A program made the translations under genes and the position numbers. This document shows positions 55,864 through 64,000 of a stretch of DNA of 64,000 nt, in pieces (the first letter of the stretch is position 1; every line of letters begins with the position of its first letter). Below the pieces are notes generated by a model. It saw only the letters and a program-made list of their open reading frames with translations, had not been told where the DNA came from and made no database searches. Origin of the DNA: Prevotella aurantiaca JCM 15754 (GTDB lineage Bacteria > Bacteroidota > Bacteroidia > Bacteroidales > Bacteroidaceae); assembly GCF_000614025.1 (NCBI RefSeq), contig NZ_BAKF01000003.1:62001-126000 (forward strand), in the 5' to 3' direction.

Positions 55864-55895
55864 TATTTTATATGTGTACTTTTTCGAAATATATG

Positions 55896-55903
55896 CAAAG
55901 ATA
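55896..55903 (-). promoter_or_regulatory. -7 box of ffh
   Basis: TATCTTTG on the minus strand, 32 nt before the ATG at 55863. Confidence 0.65.
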
Positions 55904-56067
55904 ATAAATAAGGTAAATAACGACAAGAAAAAACGTAACTTTTTTTTCTTGTTCATAGTTTTTATAGTCTTATGGAAATCATTAACGGATAAAAACATGC
56001 TGAAATCTTGTTTGTTTTGGAAAAAATGTATAATTTCGCACTCCATAAAGTTTAATATTATAACATA

Positions 56068-56982
56068 ATGTCAGAAGGAATGGAATTTTATATTAATGTA
56101 GATAATAAAAAGCAGGGGCCTTATAGTGTTCAGGAACTTGCGGTTCGAGGCATAGAAGCAACTACTTTGGTATTGGCCACTAACTCGAGTGAATGGAAGC
56201 CTGCGTGGCAAGTAGATGAGTTACGACTAATTTTAATGGGAAACAAGAGTAATAATGCACAACAATCTGATAATAAGCGTAATATATTAGATAGTGAATC
56301 AGTTTTGGTCGGTGCCCCTGTTGATGGAATCCCCCATGTTAATGCTCAGCCAATAGACGATGTTTATGAAAAAGGAGTTACTCCCGAAAAGCCTAAAAAA
56401 CATTATGGTTGTCTTATAGGTTTTTTGATTTCACTTGTTGTTTTGACTTGTTTGCTAATCTTTACCTGTCCTTCAGCGGAAGAACATAAGCGTGTTTTAT
56501 CCGATGTTGTAACTGCTACGGTAACTGAAACAGCAGTAAATGCTGCTCAAGGTTCAGATAATGCACTCTTTTCAAAAGCGTTACAGACAGTCAATGATAT
56601 GTTTACGAAGAAGGTTATAGATGCAGCCATGGAAAATTTGATAAGTGTTGATAATAATTTCGTATATTCAATTGGCAGAATTAACTTTGGCGGGAAAAGC
56701 TATATTGTTTCGTTCGGTGTGTTAAATCATGTATTCACGTTGAATAAAGACCAACTAAAATTAGCAACAGAAAAGTACTATAAGAAGGCTGAATTTAATG
56801 TTCAATCAGATCTTCAAAAGAAAGCTGAAAAGCTATTGAAAGAGAATGTAATAGATCCTGCTGCGAAAGAGATTGAAAAGATGGCTGGTTCAGCAATTGA
56901 TGAACTACTTGATGGCTTAGGGTTTGGCTTAAGAGGAAAGTCTAAAAGAGATGATTCAGGCTTATTAGAAGATTCTATTTAG
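56068..56982 (+). CDS. GYF_2-domain membrane protein
   Basis: A 304-residue protein with an N-terminal GYF_2/DUF4339 domain (FYINVDNKKQGPYSVQELAVRGIEATTLV, W-KPAWQVDELR), a linker, one membrane helix (about 114-132, HYGCLIGFLISLVVLTCLLIFTC region) and an extracytoplasmic helical part with a short beta stretch (FGGKSYIVSFGVLNHVF). The GYF_2 domain usually mediates protein contacts in the cytoplasm. Met5 is an alternative start. Function is unknown. Confidence 0.83.
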   Translation: MSEGMEFYINVDNKKQGPYSVQELAVRGIEATTLVLATNSSEWKPAWQVDELRLILMGNKSNNAQQSDNKRNILDSESVLVGAPVDGIPHVNAQPIDDVYEKGVTPEKPKKHYGCLIGFLISLVVLTCLLIFTCPSAEEHKRVLSDVVTATVTETAVNAAQGSDNALFSKALQTVNDMFTKKVIDAAMENLISVDNNFVYSIGRINFGGKSYIVSFGVLNHVFTLNKDQLKLATEKYYKKAEFNVQSDLQKKAEKLLKENVIDPAAKEIEKMAGSAIDELLDGLGFGLRGKSKRDDSGLLEDSI

Positions 56983-57519
56983 TCCATAAAAATTTAATTA
57001 TGGTAGAATCCTATTAGGGAGAATGTTGTCATTTAGAACTTTCATAGATCGTTAATCTGTATTTGTCTGAACATAGTTCTTAAGTTCTCACATTTATGTA
57101 AAAGAATAAATAGAATGTTAGTAAACCACAAAGTTGTACTCATTCTAGTGCTTTAGTCCTGTAAAGAAAATTTTAGTAAATAATGAAGGTTATGCTTTGA
57201 TATTATAATAATGCCTGTTTTGCAGCGCAAAACAGGCACTATTGCCTTGTAAAATAGGCTCTTTTGCATAACAAAACAGATGCTTTTTCAACATCTTGAT
57301 ATTCAGATTGTTGAATAAGAGAGTTATTACTGAAAATAGTTTACGATTTTATTATGGTCATTTTTTCTTGTAAAGGAGGTTTTCTCATCTTGAATTGAGA
57401 AGTTCCGAATGCCATTTAGTAGTATTAGTAAATACGTTTCCAAAGCGTATAACGAAAAAGCTGCTATCATTGGATCTACACTTTTTATCCTTGATAGCGG
57501 CTTTCTTTAGTTTCTGACC
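56983..57519. other. Convergent intergenic region with repeat copy 5
   Basis: About 540 nt without a credible gene. The repeat and its flanking blocks span 57159-57417. A loose hairpin follows around 57460-57505. Confidence 0.6.
57159..57417 (+). repeat. 22-nt-unit palindromic repeat, full copy (copy 5)
   Basis: CTGTAAAGAAAA (57159-57170); inverted unit (57202-57223); loop AGC; direct units 57227-57248, 57249-57270 and 57271-57292; TTGATA (57296-57301); TACTGAAAATA from 57328 (offset 126 from the inverted unit); TCCGAATGCCATTT (57404-57417, offset 202). The distal part of the inverted unit is eroded in this copy, so the stem is shorter (GCCTGTTTTGC with its inverse). Confidence 0.86.
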
Positions 57520-59492
57520 TTACTTGTTAGTGAACTTATTGATAAAGTCTTCCTCAGAGATAATGTCTATTCCAAGTTCTCGCGCCTTCTGATTCTTGCT
57601 TGATGTGCTATTTATATCGTTATTGATAAGATAATTTGTAGATTTAGATACGCTGCCAGTAACCTTGCCTCCTTGACTTTCTATGTAGGCCTTAAGTTCG
57701 TTTCGGTTCTTGTAATGACGCACATCACCAGTAACAACAAATGTTTTACCCTCACATAGAGAACCTTTCTCAATTGGTAAAACCTCTGTAATTTCGAGTT
57801 CTGAAAGCAGATTTTCAACAATGTTTCTGTTTTTCTCATCCTGCATCCACCTTACAAAGCTTGCGCTTTTCTCTGGCCCAATGCCTGAAATAGTGGAGAA
57901 AATAGTTAAGTCAGTAGTCGTTTGTGCTGTTGAAATAAGTTCTAAAAGCGAATAAGTCGATAGCAAACGTGTACAAACATCTTGTCCTACGAGCGGAATA
58001 AAGAGCGCATATAGAAATCTTTTTGCTTCTACTGTTCTTGCTTTATCTATTGATTTCAGTAGATTTGAAACACTTTTACTGCCAAATCCTTCCATTGTAC
58101 GAAGCTCGTTGGCGTATTTATCTAAGTGGAAAAGGTCTGCATATTCTGTTATCCAGCCGAGATTGATAAACTTTTGTACTGTTTGTTCAGATAGTCCATC
58201 AATGTTTACACCTTCTTTTGATACAAAACGAGCAAACTTTTTCAATTGTTTTGCAGGACAATTAGGATTGATGCAGTGCAATGTCTTGGTAGCACTACTT
58301 TCGCTTTCCATTACTTCTGTGGCAGCTTTGCAGACAGGACAAGTGCACGGAATTGCAAGTTTACCAATAGTTTCCGTAACATTGATAACCTTTGGAATAA
58401 TCTTGTTTGCCTTTATTACCTCAATTTTGGTACCCTTATCGCCTATACCAAGACGTTCACATTCCGATATATTGCAGAGACTTGCACGTTTTACAGTTGT
58501 ACCTTCTAAGTTTACAGGTTTAAAAACAGCAACAGGTGAGATGGTTGAAGCAGCACACGACCATTCTATATATTCTAGTTCGGTAGCTGCACTCTCGTCC
58601 TGCCACTTGAAAGCATAGCCTCCTCGTGTGGCGTGGTGCCCTGTCACGCTTCCCGAAGTGGCATATATGGTGTCGTCATACGAAATAACGAGACCATCGA
58701 CAGGGTAGTCAAAAGTATTCAATTTAACTGTCCATTCCTGAATAACTTTATCTATGCTTTCCTGTGTAGGGTGGATTATTTGTTCATGTTCTACTGTTTT
58801 AAAGCCTAAATGTTCGAGAAAGGCCATTTGTTTTCCCCAAGTTACGATGTCCTCGTCGGTGTGAACCAATGTGAAAGGTATCCATCGAATGTGTCGTGAC
58901 TTTACTGCATCAATGTTTTTTAGTGTGAGCGACCCAGACGCAAGGTTACGTGGGTTGGCATATTCTTCACCCATTTCCATATTGAATACGTTGAAATCAG
59001 TATAGCTAATAATAGCTTCGCCACGGATAACAATGTGTCCAGTGTTGCTAATCGTAGGTAAAATGCCATCGATGCACTTGCAAGATGCGTGATATTCGTA
59101 CCGATATGTCCATTACCTCGTGTTACAATTTTCGATAACTTGCCATTATCGTATGTAACTACTAATGTAAGACCATCTAATTTCCACGAAAGCCAAATAG
59201 GTTTACCCTCAGCCCATTTTGCAAGTTCGGCTGTACTCTTCGTCTTCGCAAGCGAAAGGGCTGCATATTCGTGTTCTTCCTTTTCACCCGCAATACTATC
59301 TGCACTTACGTTTGCAGTTGGCGAGTCGGGTAGGATAGTATCTGTTTCTTCTTCCAGCCTTTTCAGGCGGTCGAAAGTTGCATCCCATTCATGGTCCGAC
59401 ATCATTTCTGCCTTACCATTATAATATGTATCGGAAGCTTTGTTGAGCTTATCAACAAGTTCCCTCATCATAGCTAATTTGTCCTCTTGCAT
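57520..59492 (-). pseudogene. ligA: NAD-dependent DNA ligase LigA, one frameshift
   Basis: Two overlapping frames make a ligase of about 657 residues. The first holds the Ia domain, the SLAKTKS segment and the adenylated lysine in WKLDGLTL (Lys104). The frame then breaks: adding one base at T 59073 restores IDGILPTISNTGHIVIRGEA and leads into EYANPRNLASGSL, the OB fold, a four-cysteine zinc finger (CPVC...CINPNC), helix-hairpin-helix repeats and a C-terminal BRCT domain. LigA is normally essential for replication, so this break is probably a sequence error. The B3/4-domain gene ends 10 nt upstream. Confidence 0.9.
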
Positions 59493-59502
59493 ATATTAAT
59501 AG

Positions 59503-60168
59503 TTATTTATAAATATGGTAGGTGCCTCCATCGCTTTCGCAAAACTTCTGCAAAAGCTTTTGAATAAACTCTGCATTTTGTCTTACTGAAGTTTCGTTAC
59601 CATCGTATCCATTGATTAGTACCAGCAAATGAGAGGTATCAATAGTTATCTTTGTGCGTTCATGGTCGGAAGTTGGTGTACCCACTCCGCCTACTTCATC
59701 TCTGTAAACAGGCAGACCGTGAATATTAATCATACCTCTCCCTATACCCTCGTAAGGTTCTCCTTCCTTTCCAATGCCCAATGTTAAGGTGTTGCCCACG
59801 AATTTATTGGCATCGAAACCGCCAATACTATAGCCATACGCCATAGAAGCAAGGTTTATAAGGTCTACCAATGTATCTATCTGATAAAGGGCTTTACCTT
59901 GTAAAACTCGTCTTATAAGTGCTTCAGAAGCAGGACGATAACGTGATGGATCCTTTCCGCAAGCACGATAAATACGACGAGTGGCTGCAATGCCAGATAT
60001 ATCTTTTAATGTTTCTGTGGTAAGTTCAGCTTTGAACTTTTGTTCAAGTGTGTTTATTTCATCCCAAAGAGGCTGACAGTATTGCGAGTTTTTTACTCTG
60101 GCTTCAACACAAGCGCCTACAAAATTAGGACAAACAGATTCTATTTCGTTACTTACTATTATTTCCAT
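59503..60168 (-). CDS. Stand-alone B3/4-domain protein (PheRS beta editing-domain-like)
   Basis: A 221-residue protein matching the B3/B4 tRNA-binding/editing domain of phenylalanyl-tRNA synthetase beta: ISGIAATRRIYRACGKDPSRYRPASEALIRRVLQGKALYQIDTLVDLINLASMAYGYSIGGFDANK then GEPYEGIGRGMINIHGLPVYRDEVGGVGTPTSDHERTKI. Free-standing forms are thought to bind or hydrolyse mischarged aminoacyl-tRNA, unproven in most bacteria. Its start overlaps the end of the Nudix gene by 10 nt and ligA follows. Confidence 0.87.
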   Translation of the reverse strand: MEIIVSNEIESVCPNFVGACVEARVKNSQYCQPLWDEINTLEQKFKAELTTETLKDISGIAATRRIYRACGKDPSRYRPASEALIRRVLQGKALYQIDTLVDLINLASMAYGYSIGGFDANKFVGNTLTLGIGKEGEPYEGIGRGMINIHGLPVYRDEVGGVGTPTSDHERTKITIDTSHLLVLINGYDGNETSVRQNAEFIQKLLQKFCESDGGTYHIYK

Positions 60169-60563
60169 ATATTCTTTATAAGTTCTTTATCTGCTGCCAT
60201 CCAGTTTAAAGAATCGAATTCTTCAATTTTCAGCCATTTAGCATTGATGTGCGAAAGAAGTTTGAAATTGTAGTCACGCGCCAAACATTCGTATGCTGTG
60301 AGGGTAATTATGAAATCGGGATACTTGTAAGTTATGGTTCCTAATTTCTTACCAATGTAAATATCCCAGTCCATTTCTTCTTTTATTTCTCGAAGTAATG
60401 CCTCGTAATTGCTTTCTCCAGGTTTCACCTTTCCGCCAGGAAATTCCCAGTGTTCAGCTACATATTCTGGACCTTTTCGAAGTCGTTGTGTGCAAAGATA
60501 CTTATCGTCTTTCCGAACGACAGCACAAACCACATTTATAAACTTATTCTCCATCACCGCCAT
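60159..60563 (-). CDS. Nudix hydrolase, MutT-like
   Basis: A 134-residue hydrolase with a full Nudix box, GKVKPGESNYEALLREIKEEM, which binds the catalytic magnesium. The preceding CAVVRKDDKYLCTQRLRKG and WEFPGGK are typical of 8-oxo-dGTP-cleaning MutT and related (d)NTP pyrophosphatases. Met4 is an alternative start. It leads a unit with the B3/4 protein and ligA, so the three may all serve nucleic acid quality control. Confidence 0.92.
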   Translation of the reverse strand: MAVMENKFINVVCAVVRKDDKYLCTQRLRKGPEYVAEHWEFPGGKVKPGESNYEALLREIKEEMDWDIYIGKKLGTITYKYPDFIITLTAYECLARDYNFKLLSHINAKWLKIEEFDSLNWMAADKELIKNIWK

Positions 60564-60655
60564 TAATTTTCTACAAATATACTACAAATAAACCAATGTC
60601 TGAATATTTTTACAAAAATATCATGCTAAAACCTTTCCACTTAATATCTTTTATA

Positions 60656-60663
60656 TACCTTTG
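60656..60663 (+). promoter_or_regulatory. -7 box of nhaD
   Basis: TACCTTTG, 58 nt before the ATG at 60722. Confidence 0.6.
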
Positions 60664-60721
60664 TGGGCGTTTTTAAAAGATGCAATTTAATTATTACTAA
60701 TTTTAAATATAAATAAAAGAA

Positions 60722-62104
60722 ATGTCTACATTAACAATCGCGATTATTATCGTTTTTGTTCTTGGCTATGCATCGATAGCCATGGAAAGCTTAGTGAAAA
60801 TTGACAAGGCTGCTATTGCTTTGTTGATGTTTGTATTTTGTTGGACACTATACATGTTCGACCCTACACCTTTTGTTCAGTTAATGCATGCTAGCAATGC
60901 CTCTGAATGGACAGGGAACATTACAGAGTTTGTAAATAAACTTATCATAGAACATTTAGGTGATACCTCAACGACTCTGTTCTTCTTGATGGGTGCAATG
61001 ACAATAGTTGAAATTGTTGACCAAAATGGCGGTTTCAACTGGGTAAAAGGTGTTATGCAAACGAAGTCGAAGCGTGCTTTATTGTGGCGTATAGCATGTA
61101 TGACTTTTTTCCTATCGGCTATTTTGGACAACCTTACCACAAGCATCGTTATGATAATGATTCTTCGTAAGCTCATCAGTAACAAGGAGGACCGAATGAT
61201 TTATGCTGCATTGGTAATTATTTCAGCTAATTCAGGTGGTGCTTTCTCGCCAATTGGTGATGTTACGACTATCATGTTGTGGAATGCAGGAACAATTACA
61301 GCAGCAGGAGTCATTAGTGAAATCTTTATACCTTCAATTGTTTCTATGGTTATTCCTGCATTTATTATGCAGTATATGCTCAAAGGCGAACTTGCTGTTA
61401 CAGGACAATCTGAATCAGAAAACGATGAAGCTGGAGAGTTTGGAAGTTCGCAACGAAAAATAGTATTTACTATTGGTGTTGGCGGTCTTTGCTGTGTGCC
61501 AATCTTTAAATCTATCACTCATCTTCCCCCATTCGTTGGTATTATGCTTGTTTTAGGCTTATTGTGGACTATAACAGAAATTTTTTACCATCAGTTACAT
61601 CGTGTAAAAGGTGATGGTGTAACCTTCGCAAAACGTGTAACAAGTCTATTGTCACGTATAGATATGTCTACTATTCTTTTCTTCCTCGGTATCTTGATGG
61701 CGGTTGCTTGTTTGGAAGAAATTGGAGTATTGATGAATCTTGGTAAGTCATTAAATACTATATTTGATGAAAACCATTATGCAGTAACAGGAATTATTGG
61801 TGTTCTTTCTTCTATCGTTGATAATGTTCCTTTAGTTGCAGGCAGCATGGGTATGTATCCTATTCAAGCTGCAGGTGATATGGCTGTTGATGGTATCTTC
61901 TGGCAATTGCTTGCTTATTGCGCTGGTGTCGGTGGTTCTATGCTTATCATTGGTAGTGCTGCAGGTGTGGTAGTTATGGGTTTGGAGAAGATTACTTTCG
62001 GTTGGTATATGAAGAAAATTACTTGGATAGCTTTCGTAGGCTATGTTGCAGGTATTCTTTCTTATTACATTGTTCGTACATTTATTTTCACAACTCCATT
62101 GTAA
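60722..62104 (+). CDS. nhaD: Sodium:proton antiporter NhaD
   Basis: A 460-residue membrane protein with about twelve helices of the NhaD branch of the ion transporter superfamily. Seen: FFLMGAMTIVEIVDQNGGFNWV, SAILDNLTTSIVMIMILRKL, NSGGAFSPIGDVTTIMLWNAG and IVDNVPLVAGSMGMY. The acidic and polar residues in the LDNLTT and IGDVTT half-helices are the expected ion site. It exports sodium in exchange for protons. It has its own promoter and terminator. Confidence 0.95.
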   Translation: MSTLTIAIIIVFVLGYASIAMESLVKIDKAAIALLMFVFCWTLYMFDPTPFVQLMHASNASEWTGNITEFVNKLIIEHLGDTSTTLFFLMGAMTIVEIVDQNGGFNWVKGVMQTKSKRALLWRIACMTFFLSAILDNLTTSIVMIMILRKLISNKEDRMIYAALVIISANSGGAFSPIGDVTTIMLWNAGTITAAGVISEIFIPSIVSMVIPAFIMQYMLKGELAVTGQSESENDEAGEFGSSQRKIVFTIGVGGLCCVPIFKSITHLPPFVGIMLVLGLLWTITEIFYHQLHRVKGDGVTFAKRVTSLLSRIDMSTILFFLGILMAVACLEEIGVLMNLGKSLNTIFDENHYAVTGIIGVLSSIVDNVPLVAGSMGMYPIQAAGDMAVDGIFWQLLAYCAGVGGSMLIIGSAAGVVVMGLEKITFGWYMKKITWIAFVGYVAGILSYYIVRTFIFTTPL

Positions 62105-62116
62105 GGAAAAATAAAT

Positions 62117-62165
62117 AAAAAAGCCCCTATCAAAATGAAACTTTTATCTTGATAGGGACTTTTTT
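62117..62165 (+). terminator. Terminator of nhaD
   Basis: AAAAAGCCCCTATCAA and TTGATAGGGACTTTTT pair over about 16 bp with one mismatch, ending in a T run, 13 nt past the stop. Confidence 0.85.
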
Positions 62166-62299
62166 ATTTTATAATATTTTGTGCAACTTACTTGCTTATT
62201 CTTTATTTCTTATTCTATTTTCTTTCTTCTGAATTCAAAATATCTATTAACAACGAAAAGTTTTTAATGAAAAGCATGCACAAATGAAAAAGAATTGCG

Positions 62300-62307
62300 T
62301 ATATTTG
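62300..62307 (+). promoter_or_regulatory. -7 box of tnaA
   Basis: TATATTTG, 84 nt before the tnaA ATG. The leader of about 80 nt has no visible TnaC-like small frame with a tryptophan codon. Confidence 0.55.
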
Positions 62308-62391
62308 CAACTCTAAAAACTTATTTTTTTTAAATGTGGAAATAAAATTCTTATAACCATTATATACCAATAATTAAAAACAAATCAAATT

Positions 62392-63768
62392 ATGGAAATA
62401 CCATTTGCAGAGTCTTGGAAAATCAAGATGATTGAACCAATCAAGAAAAGTACACGCGAAGAAAGAGAACAATGGCTAAAGGAAGCTCATTACAATGTAT
62501 TCCAGCTCAAAGCAGAGCAGGTTTATATTGATTTGCTTACAGATAGTGGTACAGGTGCAATGTCAGATCGTCAGTGGGCAGCGATGATGTTAGGCGATGA
62601 AAGCTACGCTGGTGCAACTTCGTTCTATAAATTCGAGGAAACCGTACAGAACATTCTTGGATTGAAGTATATTATTCCAACTCATCAAGGACGTGCTGCT
62701 GAAAACGTACTCTTCTCATTCCTTGTAAAGGAAGGTAACGTTATTCCTGGAAATGCACATTTCGATACTACTAAAGGACACATTGAAAGCCGTAAAGCAC
62801 ACGCTATTGACGTAACGACTGACGATGCAAAAGATACACAAAAAGAAGTTCCTTTTAAAGGTAATGTTTGCCTTAAAAAGCTAGAGAAGGTGCTCCAAGA
62901 AAATAAAGGTAACGTCCCATTCATGGTGCTTACAGTTACTAACAACACTGTAGGTGGTCAGCCTGTCAGCATGAAGAATATTAAGGAGACATGTGCTCTT
63001 TGCCACAAATATGGTATACCTGTAGTAATGGACTCTGCACGTTTTGCAGAGAACGCTTACTTTATTAAGGTACGTGAAGAAGGATATGCTGATAAGAGTA
63101 TCAAGGAAATTGTTCGTGAAATGTATGCTGAAGCTGATGCAGCAACTATGTCAGCGAAGAAAGACGGCGTAGTAAATATGGGTGGTTTCATTGCTACAAA
63201 TAATAAGGAATGGTTTGAGGGCGCAAAGATGTTCTGTATTCCAATGGAAGGTTATGTAACCTATGGAGGTATGAGCGGACGCGATCTCAATGCACTTGCG
63301 CAAGGTTTAGATGAGAATACAGAGTTTGATATGCTTCAGACCCGTATCCATCAGGTAGAGTATCTTGCAAAGAAACTTGATGAATATGGAATTCCTTATC
63401 AACGTCCTGCTGGTGGTCATGCAATATTTGTAGATGCAAGTAAAGTACTTACCCATGTACCAAAGGAAGAATTCCCTGCACAAACATTGACATGTGAACT
63501 TTATCTTGAAGCTGGTATCCGTGGTGTAGAGGTTGGATATATGCTTGCCGACCGTGATCCTGAAACTGGTGAGAATCGTTTTGGAGGACTTGATCTTCTA
63601 CGCTTAGCAATTCCTCGTCGAGTATATACAGATAATCATATGGATGTGGTTGCAGCTGCTTTGAAGAATGTTTTTGATCGTCGCGAAAACGTTACACGTG
63701 GCGTTGCTATTGAGTGGGAAGCTCCGTTAATGCGTCACTTTACTGTGAAGTTGAAACGTCTCGGTTAA
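62392..63768 (+). CDS. tnaA: Tryptophanase
   Basis: A 458-residue PLP enzyme cleaving tryptophan to indole, pyruvate and ammonia. Seen: MSDRQWAAMMLGDESYAGATSFYKFEETV, IPTHQGRAAENVLFS, TVTNNTVGGQPVSMKN, DSARFAENAYFI and the PLP lysine in TMSAKKDGVVNMGG (Lys256 or 257). The related tyrosine phenol-lyase is possible, but general pattern and lineage favour tryptophanase. No tryptophan permease follows within the window. It makes the host a likely indole producer. Confidence 0.93.
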   Translation: MEIPFAESWKIKMIEPIKKSTREEREQWLKEAHYNVFQLKAEQVYIDLLTDSGTGAMSDRQWAAMMLGDESYAGATSFYKFEETVQNILGLKYIIPTHQGRAAENVLFSFLVKEGNVIPGNAHFDTTKGHIESRKAHAIDVTTDDAKDTQKEVPFKGNVCLKKLEKVLQENKGNVPFMVLTVTNNTVGGQPVSMKNIKETCALCHKYGIPVVMDSARFAENAYFIKVREEGYADKSIKEIVREMYAEADAATMSAKKDGVVNMGGFIATNNKEWFEGAKMFCIPMEGYVTYGGMSGRDLNALAQGLDENTEFDMLQTRIHQVEYLAKKLDEYGIPYQRPAGGHAIFVDASKVLTHVPKEEFPAQTLTCELYLEAGIRGVEVGYMLADRDPETGENRFGGLDLLRLAIPRRVYTDNHMDVVAAALKNVFDRRENVTRGVAIEWEAPLMRHFTVKLKRLG

Positions 63769-63817
63769 TGCATTTGATAGATAGAGCTTAACATTAATAG
63801 TTTTATCTACATCTAAC

Positions 63818-63851
63818 AATAGGGAGTATCATAAAAATGATACTCCCTATT
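63818..63851 (+). terminator. Terminator of tnaA
   Basis: AATAGGGAGTATCAT and ATGATACTCCCTATT pair perfectly over 15 bp with a 4-nt A loop, followed by a T run. Confidence 0.9.
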
Positions 63852-64000
63852 ATTTTTTAATACCCTTAAGTCCCAATTTAATTTTGTTGTTGATAGGTTG
63901 GTTGAAATCTTCTAGCTCTTTTATTTTATTTGTGATGTGGTGATGGGAATCTTTTTTCTACTGGATCTTTAAGAGGCGTTGAAGGCAAAAGTTTCTTTCT

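Noticed and set aside
55864-56046. N-terminal extension of ffh by 61 residues
   Set aside because: The extension crosses the -7 box at 55896-55903 and is unlike any Ffh N-terminus; [13 protein letters not shown] is the normal start.
62308-62391. TnaC-type leader peptide before tnaA
   Set aside because: No short frame with a start codon and tryptophan is visible in the leader.
63926-64000. C-terminal end of a possible minus-strand gene at the right edge (24 codons ending at 63926)
   Set aside because: Too short to support; base composition is mixed and no family pattern can be seen. It could be the end of a gene outside the window.

Overview
The window looks like chromosomal DNA of a Bacteroidales species close to Prevotella. 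Many genes have a Bacteroidetes-type -7 box (TAnnTTTG), Shine-Dalgarno sequences are mostly absent, base composition is AT-rich, and the families are typical of the group (GldB, DUF4199, DUF4230, Vor/Kor-type oxidoreductase, NhaD, MORN-type secreted proteins). A tryptophanase gene suggests an indole-producing species such as those of the P. intermedia group; that species-level guess is inference.

Layout. 0-8 kb (minus strand): 5-formyl-THF cyclo-ligase (cut by the window edge), a CtpA-like protease, dCMP deaminase, a frameshifted M3 peptidase, a Crp/Fnr regulator, ApbE, a DPM1-like glycosyltransferase and DUF4199. 8-8.3 kb: SRP RNA and tRNA-Thr. 8.8-14.3 kb: GldB-like lipoprotein, a second glycosyltransferase, MtaB, a tiny lipoprotein and a secreted protein. 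14.4-23.4 kb: a nitrogen-channelling cluster (glmS, a PurF-like amidotransferase, carA, carB) preceded by a Wza-like lipoprotein. 23.7-40 kb: asparaginase, dapA, a split LTA-synthase-like sulfatase, xseA/xseB, ilvE, a split EamA transporter, several secreted proteins, MATE, a DUF4230 pair, a membrane protein with a winged-helix partner, and tRNA-Tyr and tRNA-Val. 40-50 kb: pabC/pabB, two zinc-ribbon membrane proteins, pyruvate kinase, rpiB/tkt, a split acyl-ACP thioesterase and an OmpA-family porin. 50-64 kb: a four-subunit 2-oxoacid:ferredoxin oxidoreductase operon with a small TPR protein, folD, ffh, a GYF_2 protein, ligA (split), a B3/4-domain protein, a Nudix hydrolase, nhaD and tnaA.

Two things stand out. 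First, an intergenic repeat family with unusual architecture occurs four times in full and once in degraded form, always in the same orientation. It has a TTGTAAAGAAAA box, a gap of 31-33 nt, one inverted 22-nt unit, a 3-nt loop, three direct 22-nt units, then a TTGATA-like box and further conserved blocks at fixed distances. I do not recognise it as a named family. Second, seven genes are broken by eight one-base losses, each repairable by lengthening a short homopolymer. They include the normally essential glmS and ligA, so sequence error is the simplest explanation, but it needs checking.
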